This document shows, piece by piece, positions 17,853 to 26,159 of a DNA stretch of 64,000 nucleotides. A program made the position numbers and the translations under genes. How positions within the stretch are numbered: the stretch's first letter is position 1; the number at the start of each line of letters is the position of its first letter. The stretch lies in the NCBI GenBank assembly GCA_018064525.1, contig JAGHVB010000040.1, positions 1 through 64,000 on the forward strand. Direction: 5' to 3'. Origin of the DNA: Candidatus Treponema merdequi (GTDB lineage Bacteria > Spirochaetota > Spirochaetia > Treponematales > Treponemataceae). Below the pieces are notes generated by a model. That model saw only the letters and a list, made by a program, of their open reading frames with translations, ran no database searches and had not been told where the DNA came from.

Positions 17853-18458
17853 TTAGAATCTGACAGACGGACGTTTAATGCTTTTTTTAATTTCGGCATT
17901 TTCTCCAAGCCAGACTTTATCTGTTGTTTCAATATTTATCAACTCTGCAGAAACAAAATAAGTTCTTGTAGAAATTTTTCCGTTTGTATCAACGATAGTT
18001 TTTACATCGCCCTGAAGCATAAAATCTGCCGCAGTTTCATTTCCGATATTCTTTGCAGTTTCAAGACTTGAGTTGAGCTGCTGTTCGTCTCTTTCTTTAC
18101 GAATTTCATTTCTTTCATTCTTAGCTGCAACTGATTTAACTTTTCCGGAATTTACAAGAGCAATTTCAAGTTTTTTTGAAATGATGGTTGTATCAATATG
18201 TTCATCACTTTTGTTTCTGAAAGTTCCAACAATAACTACCGGTTTGCGTCCATTTTCGTTTATAAAATCTTTATACCATTGTGCACCTGTTACCTGCTCA
18301 ATTAAATCAGCAGCGACAATTCTTACATCTGTGTCATTCCAGTAACCACTGATGTCAGTCTGAGTGCCGGCGTCAATTCGTTCAACTCTGGTAGTTTCAC
18401 AACCAGCAAAAAAGACTAATAAACTTAATAAAGCTGCAAAGGACAGTAATTTTTTCAT
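17853..18458 (-). CDS. lpoB: LpoB-like lipoprotein (penicillin-binding-protein activator family)
   Basis: A 201-residue lipoprotein with lipobox VFFAGCE and the LpoB/DUF family pattern: DTDVRIVAADLIEQVTG, KPVVIVGTFRNKSDEHIDT, and the late ADFMLQGDVKTIVD...YFVSAELINIETTDKVW. In enterobacteria LpoB is an outer-membrane lipoprotein that activates PBP1B; in spirochaetes the partner is not established. The SD AGGAGG lies before ATG. It leads the three-gene lipoprotein cluster, which suggests the two LPP20-like proteins work in the same envelope process (inference). Confidence 0.75.
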   Translation of the reverse strand: MKKLLSFAALLSLLVFFAGCETTRVERIDAGTQTDISGYWNDTDVRIVAADLIEQVTGAQWYKDFINENGRKPVVIVGTFRNKSDEHIDTTIISKKLEIALVNSGKVKSVAAKNERNEIRKERDEQQLNSSLETAKNIGNETAADFMLQGDVKTIVDTNGKISTRTYFVSAELINIETTDKVWLGENAEIKKSIKRPSVRF

Positions 18459-18500
18459 AAATCCTCCTGAATATTAAAATTATAGCATAGACAGGAATGA

Positions 18501-18529
18501 GTGTCTAATAATTGCTTAAAATTAGACAC
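18501..18529. repeat. Perfect 9-bp inverted repeat before lpoB
   Basis: GTGTCTAAT, 11 bases, ATTAGACAC. It lies about 40 bases upstream of the lpoB-like start codon and just after the Gx-transporter pair. It has no T-run on either side, so an operator or a processing hairpin is as likely as a terminator. Confidence 0.5.
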
Positions 18530-18538
18530 CATAATCAA

Positions 18539-19000
18539 TTATATTTGTTCCCAGATTGAAAAAAGTTTTTGATCAATTTTTTTAATTAAATTTAAGGTTG
18601 AATTTTTTTCGGGCGGAATTTTTGAAAACTGATTGTCATCTGTTTTATGTTTTATTTCTGAAATGAAATCTGTTTCTGTGAGCTTGCTGTAAATAAAAAA
18701 GACATCTGTCAGAAAATCGCCGGTTTTTCCTTTGAAATTAAAATTTAATGAGACAATCAGTTTGGAAAGCAGCTGCAGAAGAATTAAAATTCCACTTTTA
18801 AAAATACCTGATTCGAGAGCGCCAAGAGTAAGATTAAAATTCAGGACAGAAAAAATAATTTTTCCGTTCGGGGTTAAGAGCTGAAAAAAAGTAACTGCAG
18901 ATGTTAAAAATATAAGTGAAAGAAATCTGATTTTTCTTTTTTTGATAAGACATAAGATTAATAAAAAGAAAATGACTGACCATAGAATAATGTTTTTCAT
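18539..19000 (-). CDS. Small membrane protein, possible ECF-T-like partner
   Basis: A 153-residue protein with two to three N-terminal membrane segments and a C-terminal soluble tail. The stretch ESGIFKSGILILLQLLSKLI followed by a helix ending DVFFIYSKLTE recalls the core of EcfT/CbiQ proteins (a conserved membrane segment then the coupling helix), but the protein is shorter than EcfT and I am not sure. It overlaps the Gx transporter gene by four bases (ATGA), so the two products probably act together. Confidence 0.55.
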   Translation of the reverse strand: MKNIILWSVIFFLLILCLIKKRKIRFLSLIFLTSAVTFFQLLTPNGKIIFSVLNFNLTLGALESGIFKSGILILLQLLSKLIVSLNFNFKGKTGDFLTDVFFIYSKLTETDFISEIKHKTDDNQFSKIPPEKNSTLNLIKKIDQKLFSIWEQI

Positions 19001-19578
19001 TTTTTGTCACCTGAAAATAAATTTCTGTAATTTGAGTTTGAAGTGATTTTTGAAAACCATTCTGAATTATTAGTAAAACAGGTTATTGCAAGTCCAAGAA
19101 GGATTCCTGTTATGAAACTTGATGCAAGTAAAAACGGGGCAATAAATTTTGTATTTTCGTTAAAAATAAAAAAATAAGAAACTAAAAGCTGGGCAAGACT
19201 GTTAAAAAGAGCGCCGGCTAAAGAAATTCCAGTTAAAGAAATTAGATTTCTTCTGTACAGCAGTTTGAAAAGAGAAAACATAATCAGACTTGAAGCAAGT
19301 GAGCCAGCAACAGAAAAAAGAATTGTGTAAGAAAAAAGTGTTCCGGAAATAAGATTCTGAACAAATATTTTAAGCAGAACGAGAATAAAAAATTGAGATG
19401 GAGGCAGAATAAAAAGACTTAAAATAATCGGTGTGTTTGCAAGTCCAAGTCTGATAAATGGAAAAGGTTTTGGCAGAGCAAGTTCTATTGCAGAGAAAAA
19501 AAGGCAGAGTGCCGTGAGAAAAGAAAGGAGTTTTTTTCTGTCATACTCTTCAGATGACGGGGTGTTTTTTGTCTGCAT
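18997..19578 (-). CDS. Gx transporter family protein (heptaprenyl diphosphate synthase component I-like)
   Basis: A 193-residue membrane protein of the Hpre_diP_synt_I/Gx transporter family. The conserved LGLANTPIILSLF (near residue 45), SGTLFSYTILFSVAGSLASS (near 85-105) and GALFNSLAQLLVSYF (near 130) are visible. Members resemble ECF-type substrate-binding membrane subunits; the substrate is unsettled. In many Firmicutes and spirochaetes the gene lies next to a NusG/FMN-binding or prenyl-synthase gene, which is not the case here. It precedes the small membrane protein gene with overlap. Confidence 0.8.
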   Translation of the reverse strand: MQTKNTPSSEEYDRKKLLSFLTALCLFFSAIELALPKPFPFIRLGLANTPIILSLFILPPSQFFILVLLKIFVQNLISGTLFSYTILFSVAGSLASSLIMFSLFKLLYRRNLISLTGISLAGALFNSLAQLLVSYFFIFNENTKFIAPFLLASSFITGILLGLAITCFTNNSEWFSKITSNSNYRNLFSGDKK

Positions 19579-19606
19579 GAAAAAAGTATAACATAATTTC
19601 TGTTTA

Positions 19607-19636
19607 TTGACATATAAAAATTGGTAAAGGTATAAT
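19607..19636 (+). promoter_or_regulatory. trkA promoter giving a leaderless mRNA
   Basis: TTGACA (19607-19612) and TATAAT (19631-19636) with 18 bases between. The ATG of trkA is only 8 bases after the -10 box, so transcription should start at or next to the start codon. No SD is present. Confidence 0.75.
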
Positions 19637-19644
19637 TAATTGAT

Positions 19645-21084
19645 ATGAATATAGTAATTGTAGGTGCTGGTTTTACTGGAATTCAGCTTGCACGACGCCT
19701 TATTAATGAAAGAAATGAAGTAACTATCATCGATAATGATGAAGAAGTTGTCCGCCATGCGTCCAACAGTCTGGACTGTTCAGTAATTTTTGCAGATGGT
19801 AACAGCCTTGAAACTCTGGAAGATGCAGGAATTGCAAAAGCAGATGCACTTGTCTGTGTTTCTTCGAGCGATGAAGTCAATATGATAACCTGTTCACTTG
19901 TTGATGCAGTTTATCCTGATATTTTAAAAATTGCCCGTGTAAGAAATTTTGCTTATTATATGAACACAGAAAAAGTTCATAAAAAGCATGCAGAAACTTT
20001 TTCAGGAAAGCATCGTCCGCTTTATGGAATTGATTTTATGATTCATCCGGACGTAGAAGCTGCCCAGGCAATTGTTCAGGCAGTAGAAAGCGGTGCGGTA
20101 AGTGATGTTGTTTCTTTTGAAAATTCTGATTATGAATTGACTCGTGTAAATATAGAAAAAAAATCAAAGTTTGCAGGACTTACACTTCAGAATATCCGTA
20201 ATCTTACAAAAGTTCCGTTTCTTGCTGCTTATGTAGAATCATTTGGAACTCCGCGTCTTCCGAGCGGTCAGACTGTTCTTAATGAAGGCGACTGCATTGG
20301 TGTCTTAACAAAGAAAGGAGATATTACAAAGATTCTTGAACTCTGCGGAACAGAAGTTGAGACAATCGATAAAATTGCACTTGTCGGTGCTGGAAAAATA
20401 GGAACTCTGATTGCAGAAAAACTCATAACAAACAACAAAAAGAAATTTTTCCTTTCGCGTCTTTTTGGAAAAAGCGCAAAAATAAATTCCAATTTTGCAA
20501 TCATTGACCTTGATAAGCAGCTTGCAAAAGATGCAGCAGAAAAATTTCCAAGTGCAAAAGTTTATTGCGGTGATATCACTGATGAAAACTTTTTATATGA
20601 AGAAAATTTAACTACTTATGATCTTATAATCTGTGCAACTCATAATCATGAACTTAATATGGTAGGTGCTGCTTACCTTGAATCGCTTGGAGTCGGACAT
20701 ACAGTTGCACTTGTTGAAAATGCACCTTTTGCAGAAATCGCAAGAAAGCTCGGAGTTGATGTTCCTGTTCCGTTAAGAGACTCGGTTGTCGATTCGATTT
20801 TGAGCCATCTTCGTGGAAAAACTGTAACCGGCGTTCATACAATCAGTTCTGGTTCTCTTGAAATTGTTGAACTTACTTTACCGCTTGATTCAAAACTGAT
20901 TGGTAAAACTTTGATGCAGATTTCTGATCCTGGAAGTTTTCTTGTGATGCTCATTAAAAAATCTGGAACTGATGTTTACGAAATTCCATCTGGAGCAACG
21001 ACAATAGATGTAAATGATCAGATAATACTGATTGTAGATGCAGATAAATCAAAAAAGATTCTTGCGTCATTTGGAGTAAAATAA
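19645..21084 (+). CDS. trkA: Trk potassium uptake system, NAD-binding subunit
   Basis: Peripheral cytoplasmic regulator of K+ uptake by TrkH. The 479-residue protein contains two TrkA-N/TrkA-C units: the first Rossmann motif MNIVIVGAGFTGIQLARRL at the N-terminus, the second IALVGAGKIGTLIAEKL near residue 245, each followed by a RCK C-terminal domain (last one about 400-479). Length and layout are typical of bacterial TrkA. It is followed by trkH after four bases. The promoter places the start codon at the mRNA 5' end. Confidence 0.95.
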   Translation: MNIVIVGAGFTGIQLARRLINERNEVTIIDNDEEVVRHASNSLDCSVIFADGNSLETLEDAGIAKADALVCVSSSDEVNMITCSLVDAVYPDILKIARVRNFAYYMNTEKVHKKHAETFSGKHRPLYGIDFMIHPDVEAAQAIVQAVESGAVSDVVSFENSDYELTRVNIEKKSKFAGLTLQNIRNLTKVPFLAAYVESFGTPRLPSGQTVLNEGDCIGVLTKKGDITKILELCGTEVETIDKIALVGAGKIGTLIAEKLITNNKKKFFLSRLFGKSAKINSNFAIIDLDKQLAKDAAEKFPSAKVYCGDITDENFLYEENLTTYDLIICATHNHELNMVGAAYLESLGVGHTVALVENAPFAEIARKLGVDVPVPLRDSVVDSILSHLRGKTVTGVHTISSGSLEIVELTLPLDSKLIGKTLMQISDPGSFLVMLIKKSGTDVYEIPSGATTIDVNDQIILIVDADKSKKILASFGVK

Positions 21085-21088
21085 TTTT

Positions 21089-22534
21089 ATGGGCGTTGTA
21101 AACTTCTTAAAAATTATTTCTGCAATTGTTGCAATAGTTGCTGCAACTTTTATTTTTCCAATAATTACTGCATTGATTCACGGTGAAACAAAAATGATCC
21201 TGCCGTTTTTAATTCCAATGATCTGTGCATGGATTTTTTTTATTTCAGTTTTTGTTTTGACAAAAAAAGAAAAAATTAAATTTACAATAAAAAGTTCATT
21301 TTCTGTTGTTGCAGTTGCATGGCTTTCATGTGTAATTTTTGGTGCTGTTCCGTTTATTTTTTCAGGATGCTTTTCAAATATTACAGATGCTTTTTTTGAA
21401 ACGGTTTCCGGTTTTACTACAACTGGAGCGACAATTTTTTCTGATGTAGAAAATCTTCCTTATTGCGTAAATTTGTGGAGATGTGAAACACACTGGCTTG
21501 GCGGTATGGGAATTGTTGCGTTGACAGTTGCACTTCTTCCGCTTCTTGGTGTCGGTGGTTTTCAGCTGATTAAAGCAGAAACAACAGGTCCTGACAAAGG
21601 AAAAGTAACTTCAAAAATTACAAATACTGCAAAAGCTCTCTGGCTTATTTATATTTCAATGACAGTAATTTTGTTTGTATTGCTAAAGACAGCCGGAATG
21701 AATTATTTTGATGCGTTATGTCATGCTTTTTCAACGCTTGGTTCCGGCGGTTTTTCAACAAAGAATATAAGTATTGCAGCATTCAATTCTGTTTCGATTG
21801 AATGGATATTAACAGTATTTATGTTTTTAACAGGAATCAATTACAGCCTGTTTTTTTATCTTTTTACAGGAAAGTTAAGAGAGATAAAAGACAATTCTGA
21901 ATTTAAAGCTTATGTTGCAATCGTTCTTGTTATCATTTCACTTATAACAATCGTAATATGTCCTTTCATGAGTTCATTTTCTGATGCGCTTAGAATATCT
22001 GCATTTCAGGTGTGTTCAATTATTTCGACAACAGGATATTCAACATTTGATTATACGCTCTGGGTTCCGGCTGCAAAGTTTTTGATATTCATTTTGTTTT
22101 TTATCGGCGGCTGTTCAGGTTCAACTGCCGGCGGAATAAAAGTTGTACGCTGGGTTGTATTTCACAAGCAGGTTAAGAATGAAGTTTTTAAAATGCTTCA
22201 TCCGCACGGAATTTATTCTGTAAGATTAAATAAAAAAGTCGGAAGAAAAGATGTCGTATTTAATGTTGCAGCTTTTATGATGTGTTATGCAGTTTTAGTT
22301 GTTCTTGTAACTTTTGCGGGAACAGTTTCCGGACTTGAAATTTTTGATTCGTTCAGCGGTGCGCTTTCGATGATTGGAAATTTCGGACCAGGATTTGGTT
22401 CATTGGGACCGAGCTGCAATTTTGGTTTTATTTCTGCGCCGTTAAAGTGGGTTTACATGTTTGCGATGCTCGCGGGCCGTCTTGAAATTTACACAATGAT
22501 AATGTTCCTGATTCCAGAGTATTGGAAGCGCTAG
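21089..22534 (+). CDS. trkH: Trk/Ktr potassium channel subunit
   Basis: Membrane K+-conducting subunit. The 481-residue protein has four M1-P-M2 repeats; selectivity-filter-like pore sequences include SGFTTTGATIFSD (near residue 108), STLGSGGFSTKN (near 218), ISTTGYSTFDY (near 315), and GNFGPGFGSLGP (near 430). It follows trkA with a four-base gap, so the two are cotranscribed; the weak GGAG 12 bases upstream suggests translational coupling. Together they form a complete Trk system. Confidence 0.95.
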   Translation: MGVVNFLKIISAIVAIVAATFIFPIITALIHGETKMILPFLIPMICAWIFFISVFVLTKKEKIKFTIKSSFSVVAVAWLSCVIFGAVPFIFSGCFSNITDAFFETVSGFTTTGATIFSDVENLPYCVNLWRCETHWLGGMGIVALTVALLPLLGVGGFQLIKAETTGPDKGKVTSKITNTAKALWLIYISMTVILFVLLKTAGMNYFDALCHAFSTLGSGGFSTKNISIAAFNSVSIEWILTVFMFLTGINYSLFFYLFTGKLREIKDNSEFKAYVAIVLVIISLITIVICPFMSSFSDALRISAFQVCSIISTTGYSTFDYTLWVPAAKFLIFILFFIGGCSGSTAGGIKVVRWVVFHKQVKNEVFKMLHPHGIYSVRLNKKVGRKDVVFNVAAFMMCYAVLVVLVTFAGTVSGLEIFDSFSGALSMIGNFGPGFGSLGPSCNFGFISAPLKWVYMFAMLAGRLEIYTMIMFLIPEYWKR

Positions 22535-22547
22535 GAAACGAGTGATG

Positions 22548-22570
22548 GCCATTTGCATGGAGCAAATGGC
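22548..22570. terminator. Hairpin between trkH and the TPR gene
   Basis: GCCATTTGC, five bases, GCAAATGGC: a perfect 9-bp stem between two convergent genes. It has no T-run on either strand, so it may protect the 3' ends or terminate weakly. Confidence 0.5.
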
Positions 22571-22590
22571 TGTGTCGGTGGGTGTGAAAA

Positions 22591-23937
22591 TCAGGAGATG
22601 ACTTTCAGCATTTTCATGAGGGTTGGTTTTTCAATCAGGTCGATAGGACGGCCGTCGATGTATTTGTGAGCCTCTTCTGAGAAAGTTCCGGAAGTTATGC
22701 AGAAACCTTTATCACATTTTGTATCTTTAATTTTTGAGTGAAAGTCTCTGATGTAAAGTTCACCGATTGAACCAGTATTTCTGAAGAATCTGAATAATTC
22801 TTTGTCTTCCCATTTTGCATTTTCAACTTCGCATAAAATTTCAATTGAATCTGTTATGACTGCAACATCGACAATTTTAACGAATGATTTTGAATGGAAA
22901 ATTTTTACAAGGTTTCTACAGAGTGCAACAAAGTCACTTGTACCAGAAGTAAGATAAATCTGTAAATTTGAATTCTGATTTAATTCTTTGTATCTTGCGA
23001 TTAACTGGTTTACATCTTTGTAAACAGGTACAATCGACTGAATTTTATTTAAGCACTGCAATCCGGATGAGATTTTGTTTATTCTGAAATAGCAGCCTGC
23101 AAGCCGGTAATTTAATTCAAGAAAAATTTCCTGTGGAATATCCGTAAGGTGAAGTCCGATTTCAAAGTCCTGTGCTGCTTTATCAAGCTGCTGCATTTTT
23201 GTATGAATGATTCCCGCAGAAAGACTTGATTGAGCGCCGAATTTCGGATCCGGACGAAGGTGCATGAAAATTTTAAGAGCTTTGTCACTAACTCCGCATT
23301 CCTGCATTGCATCTGCCATTGCAAAAAGTGATTCCTTGTCTTCTGGATTTTCATCCAGTGCACGACGCAGATATTGAACAGATTCTTTAAAGTGATGAGC
23401 TTTATAGCATGCCATTCCTATCGGCTGGTAAATTCCCTGAGTTTCTGGATTTAATGTGAGAGCTTTTTTTAAAAGTGGAATTGATTTATCAAATTCACCA
23501 TTTTTATATAAAGCCTGTCCGAGATAAAAGTTAGCTTCGTAACTGTCTGGATTAACTTTGAGAGCTGTTAAAAGAAGGGGAGCAGCTTCCTGTGGTTTCT
23601 GAAGTTTGACAAGGCAGACACCGTATTTAAGATTTATGTCACCGATGTCAATTTCTGTATGTCTTGAAGAAAGTTCTGCAAGAGTTTCGTAAAGTGGAAG
23701 TGCTTTATCCCATACATGTTCTGAATAATATAAATCTGCAAGAGGTGTTAAAGCCTGAACATTCTGCGGATTGTGAGCTAATTTTTTTGTACAGTCGCGA
23801 ATGATTGAAGCGCGGTTTTTTGTTTTTGGTCCAGATGAACCTGAAGTGCTTTTTCTTGATGAAAGTAATACGAGTAAACTTGTGAATAAGAGAATAGCAA
23901 TTACTGCGATAATTACTGGAATAATTGTGCCGCCCAT
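22591..23937 (-). CDS. Membrane-anchored TPR protein with C-terminal restriction-endonuclease-like domain
   Basis: A 448-residue protein. It has an N-terminal membrane segment (IIPVIIAVIAILLFTSLLVLL), then TPR repeats (about residues 45-300; PDSYEANFYLGQALYKNGEF is one). The C-terminal domain (about 330-448) resembles the Mrr/PD-(D/E)XK-like restriction endonuclease fold: VAVITDSIEILCEVENAKW (candidate E-x-K-like strand) and GFCITSGTFSEEAHKYI with LIEKPTLMKML at the end. A clear E-x-K or Q-x-K pair is missing, so it may not cut DNA. I infer a scaffold role at the membrane. The SD AAGGTGAG precedes the start. Confidence 0.7.
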   Translation of the reverse strand: MGGTIIPVIIAVIAILLFTSLLVLLSSRKSTSGSSGPKTKNRASIIRDCTKKLAHNPQNVQALTPLADLYYSEHVWDKALPLYETLAELSSRHTEIDIGDINLKYGVCLVKLQKPQEAAPLLLTALKVNPDSYEANFYLGQALYKNGEFDKSIPLLKKALTLNPETQGIYQPIGMACYKAHHFKESVQYLRRALDENPEDKESLFAMADAMQECGVSDKALKIFMHLRPDPKFGAQSSLSAGIIHTKMQQLDKAAQDFEIGLHLTDIPQEIFLELNYRLAGCYFRINKISSGLQCLNKIQSIVPVYKDVNQLIARYKELNQNSNLQIYLTSGTSDFVALCRNLVKIFHSKSFVKIVDVAVITDSIEILCEVENAKWEDKELFRFFRNTGSIGELYIRDFHSKIKDTKCDKGFCITSGTFSEEAHKYIDGRPIDLIEKPTLMKMLKVIS

Positions 23938-23989
23938 GTATAAAATCTCACCTTAAATAATATTATATAATATTTTCGGCAAAATTCAT

Positions 23990-25159
23990 CTATTTCTTTA
24001 ATTCCTGAACAAATTGAGCAATTCTCTCGAGAGCGATTTTTATCTTGTCGATGGCAGTTGCATAGCAGCATCTGATGTGGCCTTCTCCGCCTGCACCAAA
24101 AACACTTCCCGGAACTACCGCAACGCTGTACTTCTGAAAAAGCTGAGTTGCAAATTCTTCACTTGTAAGTCCTGTAGAACTTATATCAGGGAACATGTAA
24201 AAAGCGCCTGTCGGTTCCGGAACAGAAAGTCCCATGCCGCAGAATGCCTTGTACATCAAGTTGCGTCTCTGCTGATAGCTTACACGCATCTTTTCAACAT
24301 CTTTGAAACAGTTTTTGAGTCCTTCTGCGGCACCATACTGAGAAAAAATCGGAGCACAGATTGTGTTGTAGCCGTGAAGCTTTACAATCTGCTGAAGAAG
24401 TTCATTTGGAGCTGCGATGTAGCCGATACGCCATCCTGTCATTGCGAAAGATTTTGAAAATCCGTTCAGAATGATTGCGTAGTCCTTCATTCCACTGAAC
24501 GAACCGATTGAGCAGTGCTTTGAATTTTCGTAAGCGAGTTCGCAGTAGATTTCGTCAGAGATACACCAGATTTTATTTTCAACAACGACTTTGGCAATCT
24601 TTTCGAGCTCTGATGCCGGAATCATTGTTCCAGTCGGGTTGTTTGGGGAACAGATCATGAGCGCTTTTGTTTTTGGAGTGATGGCGTTTTTAATCTGTTC
24701 TGCAGTCGGGTAGTAGCCGTTAACGCTTGAGTCAATTGGAACGACTTTTGCCTGGCAGAGTGCTGCGAGCGGTGCGTAGTTAACATAGCAAGGCTGAACA
24801 ACGATGATTTCATCGCCAGGATTTAAAATTGCACGAAGTGATGCATCAACGCCTTCAGATGCTCCGACTGTAACGAGAATTTCGTTTTTCGGATTGTAAA
24901 AAAGGTTATATCGTTCCATATACTTTGCAATTTCTTCGCGGAGTTCTAAAAGACCCCAGTTTGAAGTATATGATGTGTGACCTTTTTCGAGATGATAATA
25001 TGCTTCTTCACGAATTGACCAAGGAGTCGGAAAGTCAGGTTCACCGACAGAAAGAGAAATAACATCATCGTGACCAATAAGCATTTCAAAAAACTTTCGT
25101 ATTCCTGATGGCGGAATCTCAGTCATGAGTTTTGAAAATCTGTCTTCGCGGGTATTCAT
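23990..25159 (-). CDS. Class I/II pyridoxal-phosphate aminotransferase
   Basis: A 389-residue cytoplasmic aminotransferase of fold type I. The binding motifs are SPNNPTGTMIP (near residue 170) and the PLP-lysine motif NGFSKSFAMTGWRIGYIA (near 232), with a conserved arginine region GHIRCCYA near the C-terminus. The sequence is of the aspartate/aromatic/PatA-like group and the exact substrate is not clear. The start codon overlaps the stop codon of the Lrp-type regulator (TAATG), so the two are translationally coupled and the regulator probably responds to an amino acid related to this enzyme. Confidence 0.9.
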   Translation of the reverse strand: MNTREDRFSKLMTEIPPSGIRKFFEMLIGHDDVISLSVGEPDFPTPWSIREEAYYHLEKGHTSYTSNWGLLELREEIAKYMERYNLFYNPKNEILVTVGASEGVDASLRAILNPGDEIIVVQPCYVNYAPLAALCQAKVVPIDSSVNGYYPTAEQIKNAITPKTKALMICSPNNPTGTMIPASELEKIAKVVVENKIWCISDEIYCELAYENSKHCSIGSFSGMKDYAIILNGFSKSFAMTGWRIGYIAAPNELLQQIVKLHGYNTICAPIFSQYGAAEGLKNCFKDVEKMRVSYQQRRNLMYKAFCGMGLSVPEPTGAFYMFPDISSTGLTSEEFATQLFQKYSVAVVPGSVFGAGGEGHIRCCYATAIDKIKIALERIAQFVQELKK

Positions 25160-25644
25160 TAAGCCATTGCCCCTTCACGACGATCGCGTTCGTTTTCAAC
25201 ATAGAGAATGTCGTTTTCTTTGTAAGTCTTTAAGATGAAGTGTGTTTTAGTGGAACGCACGCCGTCGAGTGTTGCGAGTTTGCTTGAAACAAAGAAAGCT
25301 ACTTCTTTGAGAGAGTCGCCTTCGATGATAACTTTAAGGTCGTAGCCACCGCTCATCAGATAGAGCGACTTAACCTGCGGAAATCTGTATATTCTGTCAG
25401 CGATTGCGTCAAATCCATGTTCCCTCTGCGGAGTAACCTGAATTTCAATTTCTGCACATACTTTTCCTTTATTTTCTGAATCTTTTTCAGGGTTTACAAT
25501 GGCCGCGTATTTTAAAATAATTCCATCCGCCTCAAGCTTTGCAATGATTTCTTTAACTTCATCAACAGTTTTCTTTGTCATAGCTGCGATGTCTTCAACC
25601 GAGAGACGGGCATTTTCGCGTAATAAATCGAGAATTTCTTCCAT
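25159..25644 (-). CDS. Lrp/AsnC-family transcription regulator
   Basis: A 161-residue regulator: N-terminal winged helix-turn-helix (EEILDLLRENARLSVEDIAAMTKKT...EVKEIIAKLEADGII, residues 2-45) and C-terminal RAM ligand-binding domain (about 60-140, with AEIEIQVTPQREHGFDAIADRI and SGGYDLKVIIEGD). The start at 25644 has GGAAGG 9 bases upstream. The frame stays open 69 codons further up, but that part is not typical of the family. It is coupled to the aminotransferase gene. A tandem 20-bp repeat lies 45-90 bases upstream, where autoregulation would be expected. Confidence 0.9.
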   Translation of the reverse strand: MEEILDLLRENARLSVEDIAAMTKKTVDEVKEIIAKLEADGIILKYAAIVNPEKDSENKGKVCAEIEIQVTPQREHGFDAIADRIYRFPQVKSLYLMSGGYDLKVIIEGDSLKEVAFFVSSKLATLDGVRSTKTHFILKTYKENDILYVENERDRREGAMA

Positions 25645-25690
25645 AACTGTAAACCTTCCTTTTTGAACTGGAATATTTTTTAATAGTAAT

Positions 25691-25730
25691 AGTTTTTGGT
25701 GGAATGTGCAAGTTTTTGGTGGAATTTGGG
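25691..25730. repeat. Tandem 20-bp repeat upstream of the Lrp gene
   Basis: Two adjacent 20-base units, each beginning AGTTTTTGGTGGAAT, differ at four positions. They lie 47-86 bases upstream of the Lrp-family start codon and could be a regulator-binding array; a chance duplication is also possible. Confidence 0.45.
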
Positions 25731-25862
25731 AGGGAAGGCTGAATGTTATTTTTGTATTTTCGTAATTTGTATTAAGAAAATATTCAACAGGCTTTCCGAA
25801 TACTTTTGCTACTTTAAGTGCTTCTTCTTCTACTTTTTTCCAAAATCCCATATCAGAATAAT

Positions 25863-26108
25863 ATGAACTTTAGTTACTTGGTACTTGAAAAATATGACAA
25901 CCCTTATATTGGAACAGAATTTAAACTTGTTCCATTTTCAGATTTTCAAATAGAACCAAAAGGAAAGCACCTGGCAGGTGATGAAAATGATTCAGAGATA
26001 AGAAATAAATTTGAAAGCGAATTTCAAAAAACATTAAAAATAGGTGTTTTAAAAAAGAATTATCCTGAAGAAAAGAATAAATCTTTGAAGGTTGCTGATG
26101 AAATTTAA
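25863..26108 (+). CDS. Short hypothetical protein, possible gene remnant
   Basis: An 81-residue frame starting MNFSYLVLEKYDNPYIGTEF, with no SD and no family I recognise. It is hydrophilic, with a lysine-rich C-terminus. On the other strand at 25645-25851 an in-frame extension of the Lrp gene reads WKKVEEEALKVAKVFGKPVEYF, which resembles the end of an Xre-type HTH domain. Both may be remnants of a lost gene. The promoter of the locus 2 antisense RNA begins 17 bases after the stop codon. Confidence 0.3.
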   Translation: MNFSYLVLEKYDNPYIGTEFKLVPFSDFQIEPKGKHLAGDENDSEIRNKFESEFQKTLKIGVLKKNYPEEKNKSLKVADEI

Positions 26109-26124
26109 AGTATATTATTTTAAA

Positions 26125-26153
26125 TTGACACTATAGGTATTCAGTGGTATAGT
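26125..26153 (+). promoter_or_regulatory. Promoter of the locus 2 antisense RNA
   Basis: TTGACA (26125-26130) and TATAGT (26148-26153) with exactly 17 bases between. The predicted start is about 26160. Confidence 0.8.
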
Positions 26154-26159
26154 AAAAAT

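Noticed and set aside
25645-25851. The 69-codon upstream extension of the Lrp gene as part of the protein
   Set aside because: Lrp/AsnC proteins start at the HTH; a good SD and ATG at 25644 fit the family length. The extension crosses the tandem repeat.
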